From positions 62,001 to 126,000 of the forward strand of contig CAILKO010000055.1 in NCBI GenBank assembly GCA_903834835.1: a DNA stretch of 64,000 bases, written 5' to 3'. The position numbers and the translations under genes were made by a program. Below the pieces are notes generated by a model that had not been told where the DNA came from, searched no databases, and saw only the letters and a list, made by a program, of their open reading frames with translations. This document shows, one piece after another, positions 18,563 through 27,328 of the stretch. Positions within the stretch are counted from its first letter, which is position 1; the number at the start of each line of letters is the position of its first letter. Source of the stretch: an uncultured Pseudomonadota bacterium (GTDB lineage: Bacteria > Pseudomonadota > Gammaproteobacteria > Burkholderiales > SG8-39).

Positions 18563-18582
18563 TAGTAACTTAAATGTTACCA
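18563..18582. promoter_or_regulatory. Palindrome TAGTAAC-N6-GTTACCA, copy 2 of 3
   Basis: Arms TAGTAAC (18563-18569) and GTTACCA (18576-18582), spacer TTAAAT. It lies between the converging ygjP-like gene (stop 18502) and ksgA; its last base is 1 bp from the ksgA stop codon. There is no downstream promoter for a classical operator to control, which argues that the three-copy element is not simply a repressor site. Confidence 0.55.
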
Positions 18583-18583
18583 T

Positions 18584-19393
18584 CTATGCCGTATCCTGCC
18601 CGCTGTGCGCTCCAACCAGTCGGGCTCCGCGCGCAGCGAGGTGCCGCGCGATCCGCACGAAATCCTCCGGCGACAGATTTTCCGCCCTGAGCATCGGATC
18701 GATACCGAGCGCGGTGAAATCGGCGACCTCCACCCTGAGCGAATTACGCAGCGTCTTGCGGCGCGCCGAGAAAGCGCCCGCGACAATCCGTTCGAAAGCG
18801 CGCAGATCGACGCCGTCCAGCGGCGCGTCACTACGCGGCTCGAGGCGCACAACCGCCGAGTCCACTTTGGGCGGCGGACGGAATGCCCCGGGCGGTACAC
18901 CGAACAGGCGCCGCATCCGGAAGCGCGTCTGAAGCATCACGCTGAGACGGCCATACTCCGGCGTGGAGGGTGCGGCGACCATGCGGTCGACGACCTCCCG
19001 CTGCAGCATGAAGTGCAGATCGCGCCAGCGTTCGGCCCAGCGCGACAGGTGAAACAGCAGCGGCGTGGAGATGTTGTACGGGAGATTTCCGACCACGCGA
19101 GTGCCTGCCGGCAACACCCCGAAATCGAACTGCAGCGCATCGCCGCGGTGAACGACCAGGCGTTCACGAGGGAACTCTGCCTCCAGCCGATCCGCGAGAT
19201 CGCGATCGATCTCCACCGCCTGCATCGACGGCAGGTGCCTGAGCAGCACGCGCGTCAGCACGCCCTCACCCGGCCCGATCTCGACCAGCGTATCACCCGG
19301 ACCGGGCGCGATCGCACCGACGATGCGCTCGATGACGCTGCGGTCCTGCAGAAAATGCTGGCCGAAACGCTTTCTCGGCCGGTGCGCACTCAC
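18584..19393 (-). CDS. ksgA: 16S rRNA (adenine1518-N6/adenine1519-N6)-dimethyltransferase
   Basis: KsgA dimethylates A1518 and A1519 of 16S rRNA late in 30S assembly. The 269-residue product (E. coli 273) begins with KRFGQHFLQD, has the SAM motif EIGPGEGVLT, the acidic EIDRDLADRL and the catalytic NLPYNIS motif, and a C-terminal domain ending near QDTA. The GTG at 19393 overlaps the pdxA stop as GTGA, which fixes the start; a much longer upstream frame merely overlaps pdxA. It is the last gene of the lptD-surA-pdxA-ksgA group. Confidence 0.98.
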   Translation of the reverse strand: MSAHRPRKRFGQHFLQDRSVIERIVGAIAPGPGDTLVEIGPGEGVLTRVLLRHLPSMQAVEIDRDLADRLEAEFPRERLVVHRGDALQFDFGVLPAGTRVVGNLPYNISTPLLFHLSRWAERWRDLHFMLQREVVDRMVAAPSTPEYGRLSVMLQTRFRMRRLFGVPPGAFRPPPKVDSAVVRLEPRSDAPLDGVDLRAFERIVAGAFSARRKTLRNSLRVEVADFTALGIDPMLRAENLSPEDFVRIARHLAARGARLVGAHSGQDTA

Positions 19394-20376
19394 CCGGCAA
19401 GCTCGGTGGCGAGCAGCGCAGCCTCGATCAGACTGCCGGCATCCGCGCGACCGGTGCCCGCAAGTTCGAGCGCCGTGCCATGGTCCACGGAGGTGCGCAC
19501 GTAGGGCAGACCGAGCGTGACGTTCACTCCTCGGCCGAAGCTCGCGTACTTGAGCACCGCGAGGCCCTGGTCGTGATACATGGCGAGCGCGCAATCCGCA
19601 TGCTTCAGCCGCTCCGGCACGAACAGCGTATCGGCCGGAATCGGCCCGGCGTAGTCCATGCCCGCAGCGCGCGCAGCCTCGATCGCGGGCGCGATCGTGT
19701 CGATCTCCTCGCGCCCGAGGTGCCCCGACTCCCCCGCGTGCGGATTCAGGCCAGCCACGAGTATGCGCGGACGCACTATCCGGAAGCGCTCGCGCAGATC
19801 GCGGTCCAGCACCTGGAATACGGCCGCCAGGGATGCCCGGGTAATTGCACCCGGCACGTTGGCAAGCGCAAGGTGCGTCGTTGCGAGAGCGACACGCAGC
19901 CCCCCCCCCACCAGCATCATCACCACCGGCAGATTCCCCGCTCGCTCTGCCAGGTATTCGGTATGACCCGTGAAAGGAATCCCGGCGTCGTTTATCACCG
20001 CCTTGCTGACCGGCGCGGTCACCATGGCACGGAACTCCCCCGACATGCAGCCATCCAGTGCGCGGTCCAGCGTCGCCAGCACGTAGGCGCCATTCGCGGC
20101 ATCCAGCCTGCCTGCCTCGGCCTGACGACCAAGCGGGACATGAACAACCTCGATTACGTTGTCAGTGCCGTCGCCGACCTCGCCATACCCTGCGAAGCTT
20201 GCCTCCAGCCCGGCCGCGCGCGCGCGCGATTCGAGCAGTGCCCGGTCGCCGATGATCACCGGACGTCCCGGGAGACCGCGCAGGCATGCGGCGATGCAGA
20301 TTTCCGGTCCGATCCCTGCCGGCTCCCCCGAGGTCAGGGCATAGGGACTGCTGAACTGTCGGGGCTGCATGTGCAC
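19390..20376 (-). CDS. pdxA: 4-hydroxythreonine-4-phosphate dehydrogenase
   Basis: PdxA oxidises 4-phosphohydroxy-L-threonine in the DXP-dependent pyridoxal phosphate pathway. The 328-residue protein (E. coli 329) has TSGEPAGIGPE, the active-site TAPVSKAVIND, metal-ligand histidines in TGHTEYLAE, LNPHAGESG and AMYHDQGLAVLKY, and the C-terminal VRTSVDHGTALELAG. A run of ten G on the coding strand (19900-19909) encodes part of LVGGGLRV; the frame is intact at this length but would break if the tract changed by one base. Start at 20376 or Met3 at 20370. Confidence 0.97.
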   Translation of the reverse strand: MHMQPRQFSSPYALTSGEPAGIGPEICIAACLRGLPGRPVIIGDRALLESRARAAGLEASFAGYGEVGDGTDNVIEVVHVPLGRQAEAGRLDAANGAYVLATLDRALDGCMSGEFRAMVTAPVSKAVINDAGIPFTGHTEYLAERAGNLPVVMMLVGGGLRVALATTHLALANVPGAITRASLAAVFQVLDRDLRERFRIVRPRILVAGLNPHAGESGHLGREEIDTIAPAIEAARAAGMDYAGPIPADTLFVPERLKHADCALAMYHDQGLAVLKYASFGRGVNVTLGLPYVRTSVDHGTALELAGTGRADAGSLIEAALLATELAG

Positions 20377-20406
20377 TTCCTCCAGGCTGCCCGCTTGCGG
20401 GGCAGC

Positions 20407-21723
20407 TCAGCGTTCGTCCAGACGAAGCTCGACGTAGGTCTGGTCGCGCAGCTGGCGCAGCCACTCCTGGTAGGCTTCGTCCGACTTCCGCTCGCGCAAT
20501 GCCTGCCGCGCCTGCAGGCGGCGGCGCTCAATACCCAACTCTCCGGTACGGCGCTCCATGACCTGAATCAGGTGGAAGCCGAACGGTGAACGCACGGGCG
20601 GGCTCACCTGCCCCGGCTCGAGATCGTTCATCGCACGCTCGAAATCCGGTACGGTGTCTCCGGGGTATATCCAGTCCAGGTCGCCCCCGCGCGCCGCGCT
20701 GCCGTCCTCGGAATACTGCCGCGCAATGGCGGCGAAATCCTGTCCACCGGTGACGATGCGTTCGCGCAGATCCGCGAGCCGACGGCGCGCCTCAGCCTCG
20801 GAGACCACGTCACCTGCCTTTACCAGAATATGCCGCACACGGTTCTGCAGCACGGGCGCGCCACTGTCTGCGCCGCGACGACCGAGCAGCTTCAGAATGT
20901 GGAAACCCGCCGGACTGCGCACCACGGTGCTCAGCTCGCCCTGCTTCATCCGCCGCAGGACCCCCGCGAAGAGTTCCGGCAGCCGGTCCGCCGCACGCCA
21001 GTCGAGTTCGCCGCCCTTCAAGGCCTCCGGTCCGTCCGAGTAGGTCGCAGCCAGCGCCCCGAAATCCCCGCCTGCCATCAGCTCGGCTCGCGCCTTCTCG
21101 GCGCGCAGTCTCGCCTGTTCAATCCGCTCCGGCGAGGATTCCTCCGGGACACGCACGAGGATGTGCGCCAGCTTGTACTCGGCGCGCTCGTCCGCCATGT
21201 TCTCCTGTATGTAGAGATCGATTTCGCTCTCGCTCACCTGGATGCGCTCATCAACCTCGCGTTCGCGCAACCGTGCCAGCACGATCTGCTGCCGGACTTC
21301 CTCCCGGAACTTCTCGAAGTTGACGCCGTCCGTTTCGACCGCCTTGCGAAAATCTGCCGGTGTCATGGCATTGCCTTCAGCCACGCGCTGGAGGTGCCTG
21401 TCGAGCAGGCCATCCTCCACCGAAATGCCCGCATCCCGCGCGAGCTGCAGCTGCGCGCGGTCCAGGATGAGACGCTCCAGCACCTGGGGAGCGAGCGCAG
21501 TACGCGCAGGCGCGGTCGTACCCTGGCGCCGCATTTCACGCTCGGTGGCAGCGATACGATCGTTCAGTTCGCTCATCGTCACCACTTCCTTGCCGACCAC
21601 TGCAACGATACGGTCTACCAGCGAAACGCGAGCTGCACCCGACGCCTGCTGAGCCTGAACCGCAGAACAGCAAAACAGCAACGCCGCTCCGAGTCCCACA
21701 AGGAATCGCGTACTCATCGTCAT
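20407..21723 (-). CDS. surA: Periplasmic chaperone / peptidyl-prolyl isomerase SurA
   Basis: SurA escorts unfolded outer-membrane proteins, including LptD, across the periplasm. The 438-residue precursor has a signal peptide (cleavage near AVQAQQ, residue 25), the N-terminal chaperone domain (VDRIVAVVGKEVVTMSEL), and two parvulin domains (about 180-280 and 290-390, each with a YSDGPEALKGGELDW / YSEDGSAARGGDLDW motif and a GFHIL/GFHLI motif), then the C-terminal helix. It starts 3 bp after the lptD stop, and functional pairing with LptD explains the arrangement. Confidence 0.98.
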   Translation of the reverse strand: MTMSTRFLVGLGAALLFCCSAVQAQQASGAARVSLVDRIVAVVGKEVVTMSELNDRIAATEREMRRQGTTAPARTALAPQVLERLILDRAQLQLARDAGISVEDGLLDRHLQRVAEGNAMTPADFRKAVETDGVNFEKFREEVRQQIVLARLREREVDERIQVSESEIDLYIQENMADERAEYKLAHILVRVPEESSPERIEQARLRAEKARAELMAGGDFGALAATYSDGPEALKGGELDWRAADRLPELFAGVLRRMKQGELSTVVRSPAGFHILKLLGRRGADSGAPVLQNRVRHILVKAGDVVSEAEARRRLADLRERIVTGGQDFAAIARQYSEDGSAARGGDLDWIYPGDTVPDFERAMNDLEPGQVSPPVRSPFGFHLIQVMERRTGELGIERRRLQARQALRERKSDEAYQEWLRQLRDQTYVELRLDER

Positions 21724-21726
21724 CGC

Positions 21727-24006
21727 TCAGAACCTCTCGAGGAGGCTGCGCGGCCCCAGGCTGGGGGGCGCAAGTGCCGGGTCCCGCGCGGTCGTCGCTG
21801 CGTAGCCCGGGATCGTGCGACGCAACACATCGGCGAGGCTTCCCGACCCGATCTGGCCGACCCCGCTCAATTCAAACTGCATGAACAGGGCGGTGGAACT
21901 TGTCTGCGCCGTCGTCTGGAGATGTTGAACGACCACGCGGAATGCCCAGCAGCCTCCGTTGTACTCGACACCTGCGATGGATTCGAGGGGCCTGTTGTCG
22001 AGGAAGGAATAGTTGAGCCTGCCGATCCCGTACCAACCGGTCGCGAATGGCCACTGGCCCGAAAGGTCCATCTGGCGCAGCGCATTGCGTCCGAACCGGT
22101 AGCTCGCATTGATCACCTTTGCGATTTCGGGCGAGTACTGCATGGACGCGCTGAGGCGCTCTGTCTGCCCCGCATTGACGCTGTACTGGGTTGTCGCATC
22201 GAAGCTCCAGCCGCCTGCGATACGCCCCCCGACCGATGCCAGCAGGTCCGAATTGCGCGTGGTGCGCAGTGTCGAGGCCGGCGTGAGTCCGACGCGCTCG
22301 TTCTGGAAGTAGATCCGCTGGCCGATGGTCGCGCGCAACGCCTCCTGACCCTGCGCATTCAGCAGGCGCGAGGTGAGCGCGAGCGTGAGCTGGTTCGCAT
22401 CGCCGAATCGATCACCGCCGACGAACCGGTTCTCGTTGAATATCTGTGCGTAATTGAAATCCGCAAGCGCCGTGTCGAAAACCGGCGCCTGGCTCTGATC
22501 GACGTAGGGCGCATAGACATAGAACGCCCGAGGCTCCAGCGTCTGCAGGGCATCCTGGCCGAACCAGTTCGTCGCGCGCTCGAAGAAGAGACCCGTGTCC
22601 ACGCTTGCCCAGGGCACGGTATTGGTCTGTCGCTCGGACTGGCCTGGCGTGACGCGATCGAGCGTGTAGTTCGCGTTGTGCATACCGACCCGCGGCGTCA
22701 GAAAATATCCCGAACCCTGCAGCGGCACCGACACGGAAGGGCGCATGGATACCCGCGTGCCTTCGACCAGCTGAGCATGGCTGAATCGTACGTACTCCGC
22801 CGACATTTTCGCGTCCAGGAAACCGGCGTAGTCGTTGCGTGTCACCGTGAGGTTCAGCTGCGGGACCCTGTGATACGGCGCGACGAGCGGGACCAGCGGG
22901 TCCTGCAAAGTCTGAAAACTCTGAACGCGCGACTCGGCGACGAAGCCCGCATCGCCGAGGGTGCCTGTGTACGAGAGATAGCCCTCCCGCTGAAGGTTGC
23001 CCTGACTCACCTGGCGCACCTGACTGTGCATCTCGGCGAAGTACTTGTTGTCGGAGACCTTGTTCAGGTCGATCCGGCCATAGAGATTCTGTGACGGCCG
23101 TTGCTCGTGCAACAGCGTGAAGCCGTAACGCGGCTGCCCGATCACCTGATCGTTGCCGAGATACTCGAGATTCACGTCGCCCCGGAAATCCTGGTTCAGG
23201 TACCGGTACTGCGACTTCAGCTGCATGCCGCGCTTGGACATGTACACCGGCGTGAAGGTCGCGTCCTGTTCCGGCGCGATATTCAGGTAAAGCGGGACCC
23301 CGAACTCGAGGCCGCGGGTGGTGGTCTGCGCGTAGTAAGGCGTCAGGACACCGGACTTGCGCCGGTTCTCCAGCGGAAAGCTTGCGAACGGGAGTGCAGC
23401 AATCGTCGTGCCGAAGAACTTCAGGCGCGGCTTGCGCGCGCGTCCTTCCTCGGTGTCGTAGTCAAGGTCGAGTTCCTCCGCAGAGAGCTGCCAGTCCTCC
23501 TGCCCGGGCGCGCAGGTGGTGAAGGTCGCGCCGAACAAGCGGAACTTGTTGGCCCCCCGGAATTCCAGCTTGTCCGCGCCGCCACGAGCGATCTGGTTGC
23601 TGCGCCCGATGATATAGCGAGGCTCGTCGAAAACGCCGGTGTCGTCGTCCAGGTTGTAGAGGAGGTGCCTGCCGAAGTAGCGGTCGCCCGAGTGCTCCAC
23701 CCGGACCCCTCCATCCGCCTCGACTTCACCGGTAAGCTGGTTATAGCGTAGGAACTCCGCATACACCGAAGCATTGTCCGACTTGAGTTCGGCCTTGCCG
23801 CGAGCGCGCACTTCCACGCCTGACGTTCCCTCGAGCACCTCCGCATCGATTACGGTCGGTCCCTTTATCGGCACAGTACCTGCCGGACCCGCGTCCCGGA
23901 CGCCCTGCTGCCCAGCCGCGAGCGCCGGCAGCAGCACCAGCAGCCAGGGAATGGAATTGCGCAGGGCGGCGCGAGCCGGTATCACCGGCAGCCGTAGTGG
24001 CATCAA
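21727..24006 (-). CDS. lptD: LPS-assembly outer-membrane protein LptD
   Basis: LptD forms with LptE the outer-membrane translocon that inserts lipopolysaccharide. The 759-residue precursor (E. coli 784) has a signal peptide (to about AAGQQ, residue 34), a beta-jellyroll OstA domain (about 50-200, YAEFLRYNQLTGEVEADGGVRV), and a large beta barrel. Cysteines occur in the expected places: TTCAPGQEDW at the end of the jellyroll and YNGGCWAFRV near the C-terminus; the four-cysteine disulfide set of E. coli appears reduced, as is seen in other lineages. The protein ends in Phe, as expected for a BAM substrate. Divergent from amgK. Confidence 0.97.
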   Translation of the reverse strand: MMPLRLPVIPARAALRNSIPWLLVLLPALAAGQQGVRDAGPAGTVPIKGPTVIDAEVLEGTSGVEVRARGKAELKSDNASVYAEFLRYNQLTGEVEADGGVRVEHSGDRYFGRHLLYNLDDDTGVFDEPRYIIGRSNQIARGGADKLEFRGANKFRLFGATFTTCAPGQEDWQLSAEELDLDYDTEEGRARKPRLKFFGTTIAALPFASFPLENRRKSGVLTPYYAQTTTRGLEFGVPLYLNIAPEQDATFTPVYMSKRGMQLKSQYRYLNQDFRGDVNLEYLGNDQVIGQPRYGFTLLHEQRPSQNLYGRIDLNKVSDNKYFAEMHSQVRQVSQGNLQREGYLSYTGTLGDAGFVAESRVQSFQTLQDPLVPLVAPYHRVPQLNLTVTRNDYAGFLDAKMSAEYVRFSHAQLVEGTRVSMRPSVSVPLQGSGYFLTPRVGMHNANYTLDRVTPGQSERQTNTVPWASVDTGLFFERATNWFGQDALQTLEPRAFYVYAPYVDQSQAPVFDTALADFNYAQIFNENRFVGGDRFGDANQLTLALTSRLLNAQGQEALRATIGQRIYFQNERVGLTPASTLRTTRNSDLLASVGGRIAGGWSFDATTQYSVNAGQTERLSASMQYSPEIAKVINASYRFGRNALRQMDLSGQWPFATGWYGIGRLNYSFLDNRPLESIAGVEYNGGCWAFRVVVQHLQTTAQTSSTALFMQFELSGVGQIGSGSLADVLRRTIPGYAATTARDPALAPPSLGPRSLLERF

Positions 24007-24172
24007 AGGGAGGACGTATCAAGTGTGAATGTTAGAATTCAATCATACCTTGGTTTGAATGCAGATCCTTTCCGGACATGCTTGCGCTGGGCGCCGAAAT
24101 TCCTGAGCCGGGGCGCTTCGAAGAGCATTCCCACCGTTGCAGCCGCGACACCCGGGATTCAAGAACCCATCG
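24007..24172. promoter_or_regulatory. Divergent lptD / amgK intergenic region
   Basis: This 166-bp gap separates the lptD and amgK starts. Bases 24028-24060 are notably AT-rich (GAATTCAATCATACC and neighbours). On the minus strand TATGAT is a candidate -10 for lptD, with no convincing -35. I could not identify a promoter for amgK. Confidence 0.35.
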
Positions 24173-25195
24173 ATGACCATCACCGCCGATCCCCGCCGTG
24201 CCGCGATCGAGCGCTGGATCGGCCCGGCGACCGGCCACACGGGCTGGGTCCTGGCTCCGGCCTCCGAGGACGCGAGCTTTCGCCGGTACTTCCGCGCCAC
24301 CTTGCCAAACGGACGCAGCCTCATCGTCATGGACGCGCCGCCCGAACGCGAGGACACGGGGCCTTTCATTCGCGTTGCCGGACTGTTGCGCGAGGCCGGC
24401 CTTACCGCACCCGAGATTCTCGCGGCAGATGCGGCACAGGGTTTTCTCCTGCTCACCGATCTCGGGCGCGAAACCTATCTCCAGGCGATACGCAGCGCCC
24501 GTCTGAGCGATACGGACATCGATCACCTCTACGCGGAGGCCCTGGATGCGCTGGTGCGGTGGCAACTCGCGTCCCGTCCGGGTGCGCTTCCCACGTACGA
24601 CGAGGCCCTGCTGCGGCGCGAGATGGCGCTGTTTCCAGAATGGTATGTCGGGCGGCACCTCGGCAGGCGGCTCGACACCACACAGCAGACCACACTCGCC
24701 GGTGTCGAGGACGTGCTGGTACAAAGCGCCCTCTCCCAGGGTATGGTCTACGCGCACCGCGACTACATGCCCCGGAATCTGATGCTTTGCCCGCAGGGCC
24801 CCGGCATTCTCGACTTTCAGGATGCGGTCTGGGGCCCGGTCACCTATGACCTGGCGTCCCTGATGCGCGACGCGTTCCTCACGTGGGAGGAAGATCGCGT
24901 CCTCGACTGGTGTGCGCGGTACTGGGACAAGGCGCGCCGCGCGCGCCTTCCCGTCGACACGGATTTCGCGGAGTTCTACCGCGCCTTCGAATGGATGGGT
25001 CTGCAACGGCATCTGAAGGTGCTCGGCATATTCGCGCGCATCCGCTACCGTGACGGCAAGCCGCACTACCTTGAAGACGCGCCGCGTTTCCTCGGCTACT
25101 GCCGCGCAGTCGCGAAACGCTACCGAGCTGTCGCGCCCCTGCTGCCTCTGCTTGACGATCTGGAAGCGCGGGACAGCCGCGTCGCCGGCGGATGA
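24173..25195 (+). CDS. amgK: N-acetylmuramate / N-acetylglucosamine anomeric kinase
   Basis: AmgK phosphorylates the anomeric carbon of MurNAc in the peptidoglycan-recycling shortcut that bypasses de novo UDP-MurNAc synthesis. The 340-residue protein is an APH-type kinase: SFRRYFRATL N-lobe, VMDAPPE hinge, catalytic loop YAHRDYMPRNLML at 194-205 and metal motif ILDFQDAVWGP at 212-222. The ATG at 24173 follows a weak ribosome site; an earlier frame start at 24137 lacks support. Its stop overlaps the murU start (ATGA), and that pairing with a nucleotidyltransferase is what distinguishes AmgK from other phosphotransferases. Confidence 0.93.
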   Translation: MTITADPRRAAIERWIGPATGHTGWVLAPASEDASFRRYFRATLPNGRSLIVMDAPPEREDTGPFIRVAGLLREAGLTAPEILAADAAQGFLLLTDLGRETYLQAIRSARLSDTDIDHLYAEALDALVRWQLASRPGALPTYDEALLRREMALFPEWYVGRHLGRRLDTTQQTTLAGVEDVLVQSALSQGMVYAHRDYMPRNLMLCPQGPGILDFQDAVWGPVTYDLASLMRDAFLTWEEDRVLDWCARYWDKARRARLPVDTDFAEFYRAFEWMGLQRHLKVLGIFARIRYRDGKPHYLEDAPRFLGYCRAVAKRYRAVAPLLPLLDDLEARDSRVAGG

Positions 25196-25869
25196 ATGCC
25201 ATGATCCTCGCCGCCGGCCGCGGCGAGCGCCTGCGGCCTGTAACGGATCGCATTCCAAAGCCGCTGGTCGCGGTTGCCGGCAAGCCATTGATCGAATATC
25301 ACCTCGAACGACTCGCAGCTGCCGGCCTGTCCGGGATCGTGATCAATGTATGCCACCTGGGTGAGCAAATCGTCGAGCGGATCGGTGACGGCTCACGATA
25401 TGGCGTCTGCGTGCGCTATTCCAGCGAGGCCGAGCCCCTCGAGACCGCGGGCGGCATCGCCACCGCGCGCACGATGCTCGGCGAGGACCCGTTCCTGCTT
25501 GTGAACGCCGACGTCTACACGGACTACGATTTCGGGCACCTTGCCGGACACCAGCTGGGCCGGAACCTTGGGCATCTCGTGATGGTCCCGAATCCCGTAC
25601 ACCACCCGCAAGGCGATTTCTCGCTCGCAGACGGCCGCCTTGGCGACGATGCCGGAGCGCGATACACCTATTCGGGCATCGCGCTGCTTGCGCCGCGTAT
25701 CGTGGACGGCGTGCCGCCCGGTAGCCGAGCCGCGCTTGGCCCCATACTCAGGCGTTGTGCCCGGGCGGGCCTGCTGGGGGGTGAATTGCACGACGGCCTC
25801 TGGTCCGACGTCGGAACGCTGGAACGTCTGGCCTCGCTTGAGCAGCGGCTCGCCGGGCTGCGACCCTGA
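25192..25869 (+). CDS. murU: N-acetylmuramate-1-phosphate uridylyltransferase
   Basis: MurU makes UDP-MurNAc from MurNAc-1-phosphate and UTP, completing the AmgK-MurU recycling route known from Pseudomonas, where it bypasses fosfomycin inhibition of MurA. The 225-residue protein has the nucleotidyltransferase signature AAGRGERLRPVTDRIPKPL (residues 7-25), VNADVYTDYDF for metal/UTP binding, ETAGGIATA and a C-terminal LWSDVGTLERL. It overlaps amgK by four bases. Confidence 0.93.
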   Translation: MNAMILAAGRGERLRPVTDRIPKPLVAVAGKPLIEYHLERLAAAGLSGIVINVCHLGEQIVERIGDGSRYGVCVRYSSEAEPLETAGGIATARTMLGEDPFLLVNADVYTDYDFGHLAGHQLGRNLGHLVMVPNPVHHPQGDFSLADGRLGDDAGARYTYSGIALLAPRIVDGVPPGSRAALGPILRRCARAGLLGGELHDGLWSDVGTLERLASLEQRLAGLRP

Positions 25870-25971
25870 AGCAGTCCCACGCGTCGGCGAAGCTCGACAG
25901 CGCGCCCGCAGGCCTTATAGTTGCGGATCGCGCCCCAATCTCGCACCACCTCATCGCAGAATGGAATCCGC

Positions 25972-27300
25972 TTGAAAAAGACAGCCCCGACTATCGATAC
26001 CGCCACGCTGGCGGGCCGTCGCGCGCGCCTTGCCGCGACCCTCGGACCCGGAATCGCGATTCTTCCCACCGCGCCGGAAAGGGTTCGCAACCGCGATGCG
26101 CACTACGGCTATCGCTTCGACAGCTACTTCTACTACCTCACTGCATTTCCCGAACCTGAATCGGTCCTGGTAATGATCGGCGGGGATGCGCCGCGCGCCA
26201 TTCTCTTCTGCCGCGAACGCAACCTGGAGCGCGAGATCTGGGAAGGGTTCCGCCACGGTCCTGAGGCGGCGCGCGAACGCTACGGCTTCGACGAAGCACT
26301 GCCCATCGGGACGCTGGACGAGATGCTGCCGAAACTCATGGAGAATCAGCCGGCGCTATCCTATCCGGTCGGCACCGATCCCTTGTGGGACGCGCGGGTC
26401 ATGCGCTGGCTGAACGCGGTTCGTGAAAAGGCGCGCGCAGGCATCTCCGCTCCCGAACGTATCCTCGATCTGCGCGTGCCCCTCGACGAGATGCGCCTCG
26501 TCAAGGACCGCGGCGAACTCGACACGATGCGGCGTGCCGGCTCGATCTCCGCCGCTGCACACCGCCGCGCGATGCAGATCACGCGGCCCGGCATGTATGA
26601 GTACGAGGTCGAGGCGGAACTGCTCCACGAATTCCGCCGCGCGGGTGCGCAGGCACCCGCCTACGGCCCGATCGTCGCAGGGGGCGCAAACGGCTGCGTT
26701 CTTCACTACGTCTTCAACGACGCACAGCTCGAGGATGGCGATCTCCTGCTGATCGATGCAGCGGCCGAACTCGACGGCTATGCCTCGGACATCACTCGGA
26801 CCTTCCCGGTGGGCGGACGCTTTTCCTCAGCGCAGCGCGACACTTACGAACTGGTGCTTGCCGCGCAACAGGCTGCGATCGACGCGGTCCGGCCCGGCGT
26901 CTCGTGGAACGCGCCGCACGACGCGGCCGTAAAGGTGCTCGCGCAGGGCATGGTCGATCTGAAACTGCTATCCGGCAGTCTGGACGAAGTTCTGGAGAAG
27001 GAAACCTACCGACGCTTCTACATGCACCGCACCGGGCACTGGCTGGGACTCGACGTACACGACGCGGGCGAGTACAAACATGCTGGCGAATGGCGCGCGC
27101 TCACCGCCGGTATGGTGCTTACCGTCGAACCCGGCCTTTACATTCGTGGCGGCGAGGACGTGCCCGCCGCATTTCACGATATCGGCATCCGTATCGAGGA
27201 CGACGTCGCCGTCACGGATTCCGGTTGCGAAGTACTCACAGGCGAAGTGCCGAAATCCGTCACCGACATCGAGGCACTGATGCGGTCTGGTCGCGGCTGA
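25972..27300 (+). CDS. pepP: Xaa-Pro aminopeptidase (aminopeptidase P)
   Basis: PepP removes N-terminal residues preceding proline. From TTG 25972 (preceded by GGA with six-base spacing) the product has 442 residues, against 441 in E. coli; a start at TTG 25921 would add 17 residues. The creatinase-type N-domain (about 10-165) precedes the pita-bread catalytic domain with dimetal ligands in LLIDAAAELDGYASDITRTFPV, MHRTGHWLGLDVHD, TVEPGLY and IRIEDDVAV. It is followed by ubiH, the same neighbour as in E. coli (pepP-ubiH). Confidence 0.96.
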   Translation: MKKTAPTIDTATLAGRRARLAATLGPGIAILPTAPERVRNRDAHYGYRFDSYFYYLTAFPEPESVLVMIGGDAPRAILFCRERNLEREIWEGFRHGPEAARERYGFDEALPIGTLDEMLPKLMENQPALSYPVGTDPLWDARVMRWLNAVREKARAGISAPERILDLRVPLDEMRLVKDRGELDTMRRAGSISAAAHRRAMQITRPGMYEYEVEAELLHEFRRAGAQAPAYGPIVAGGANGCVLHYVFNDAQLEDGDLLLIDAAAELDGYASDITRTFPVGGRFSSAQRDTYELVLAAQQAAIDAVRPGVSWNAPHDAAVKVLAQGMVDLKLLSGSLDEVLEKETYRRFYMHRTGHWLGLDVHDAGEYKHAGEWRALTAGMVLTVEPGLYIRGGEDVPAAFHDIGIRIEDDVAVTDSGCEVLTGEVPKSVTDIEALMRSGRG

Positions 27301-27328
27301 CGCTGGCTCGCACGAGGACAGCATCACC

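Noticed and set aside
20830..23094. A 754-codon plus-strand frame opposite surA and lptD
   Set aside because: It crosses two real genes and an intergenic boundary; no family motif; shadow of codon bias.
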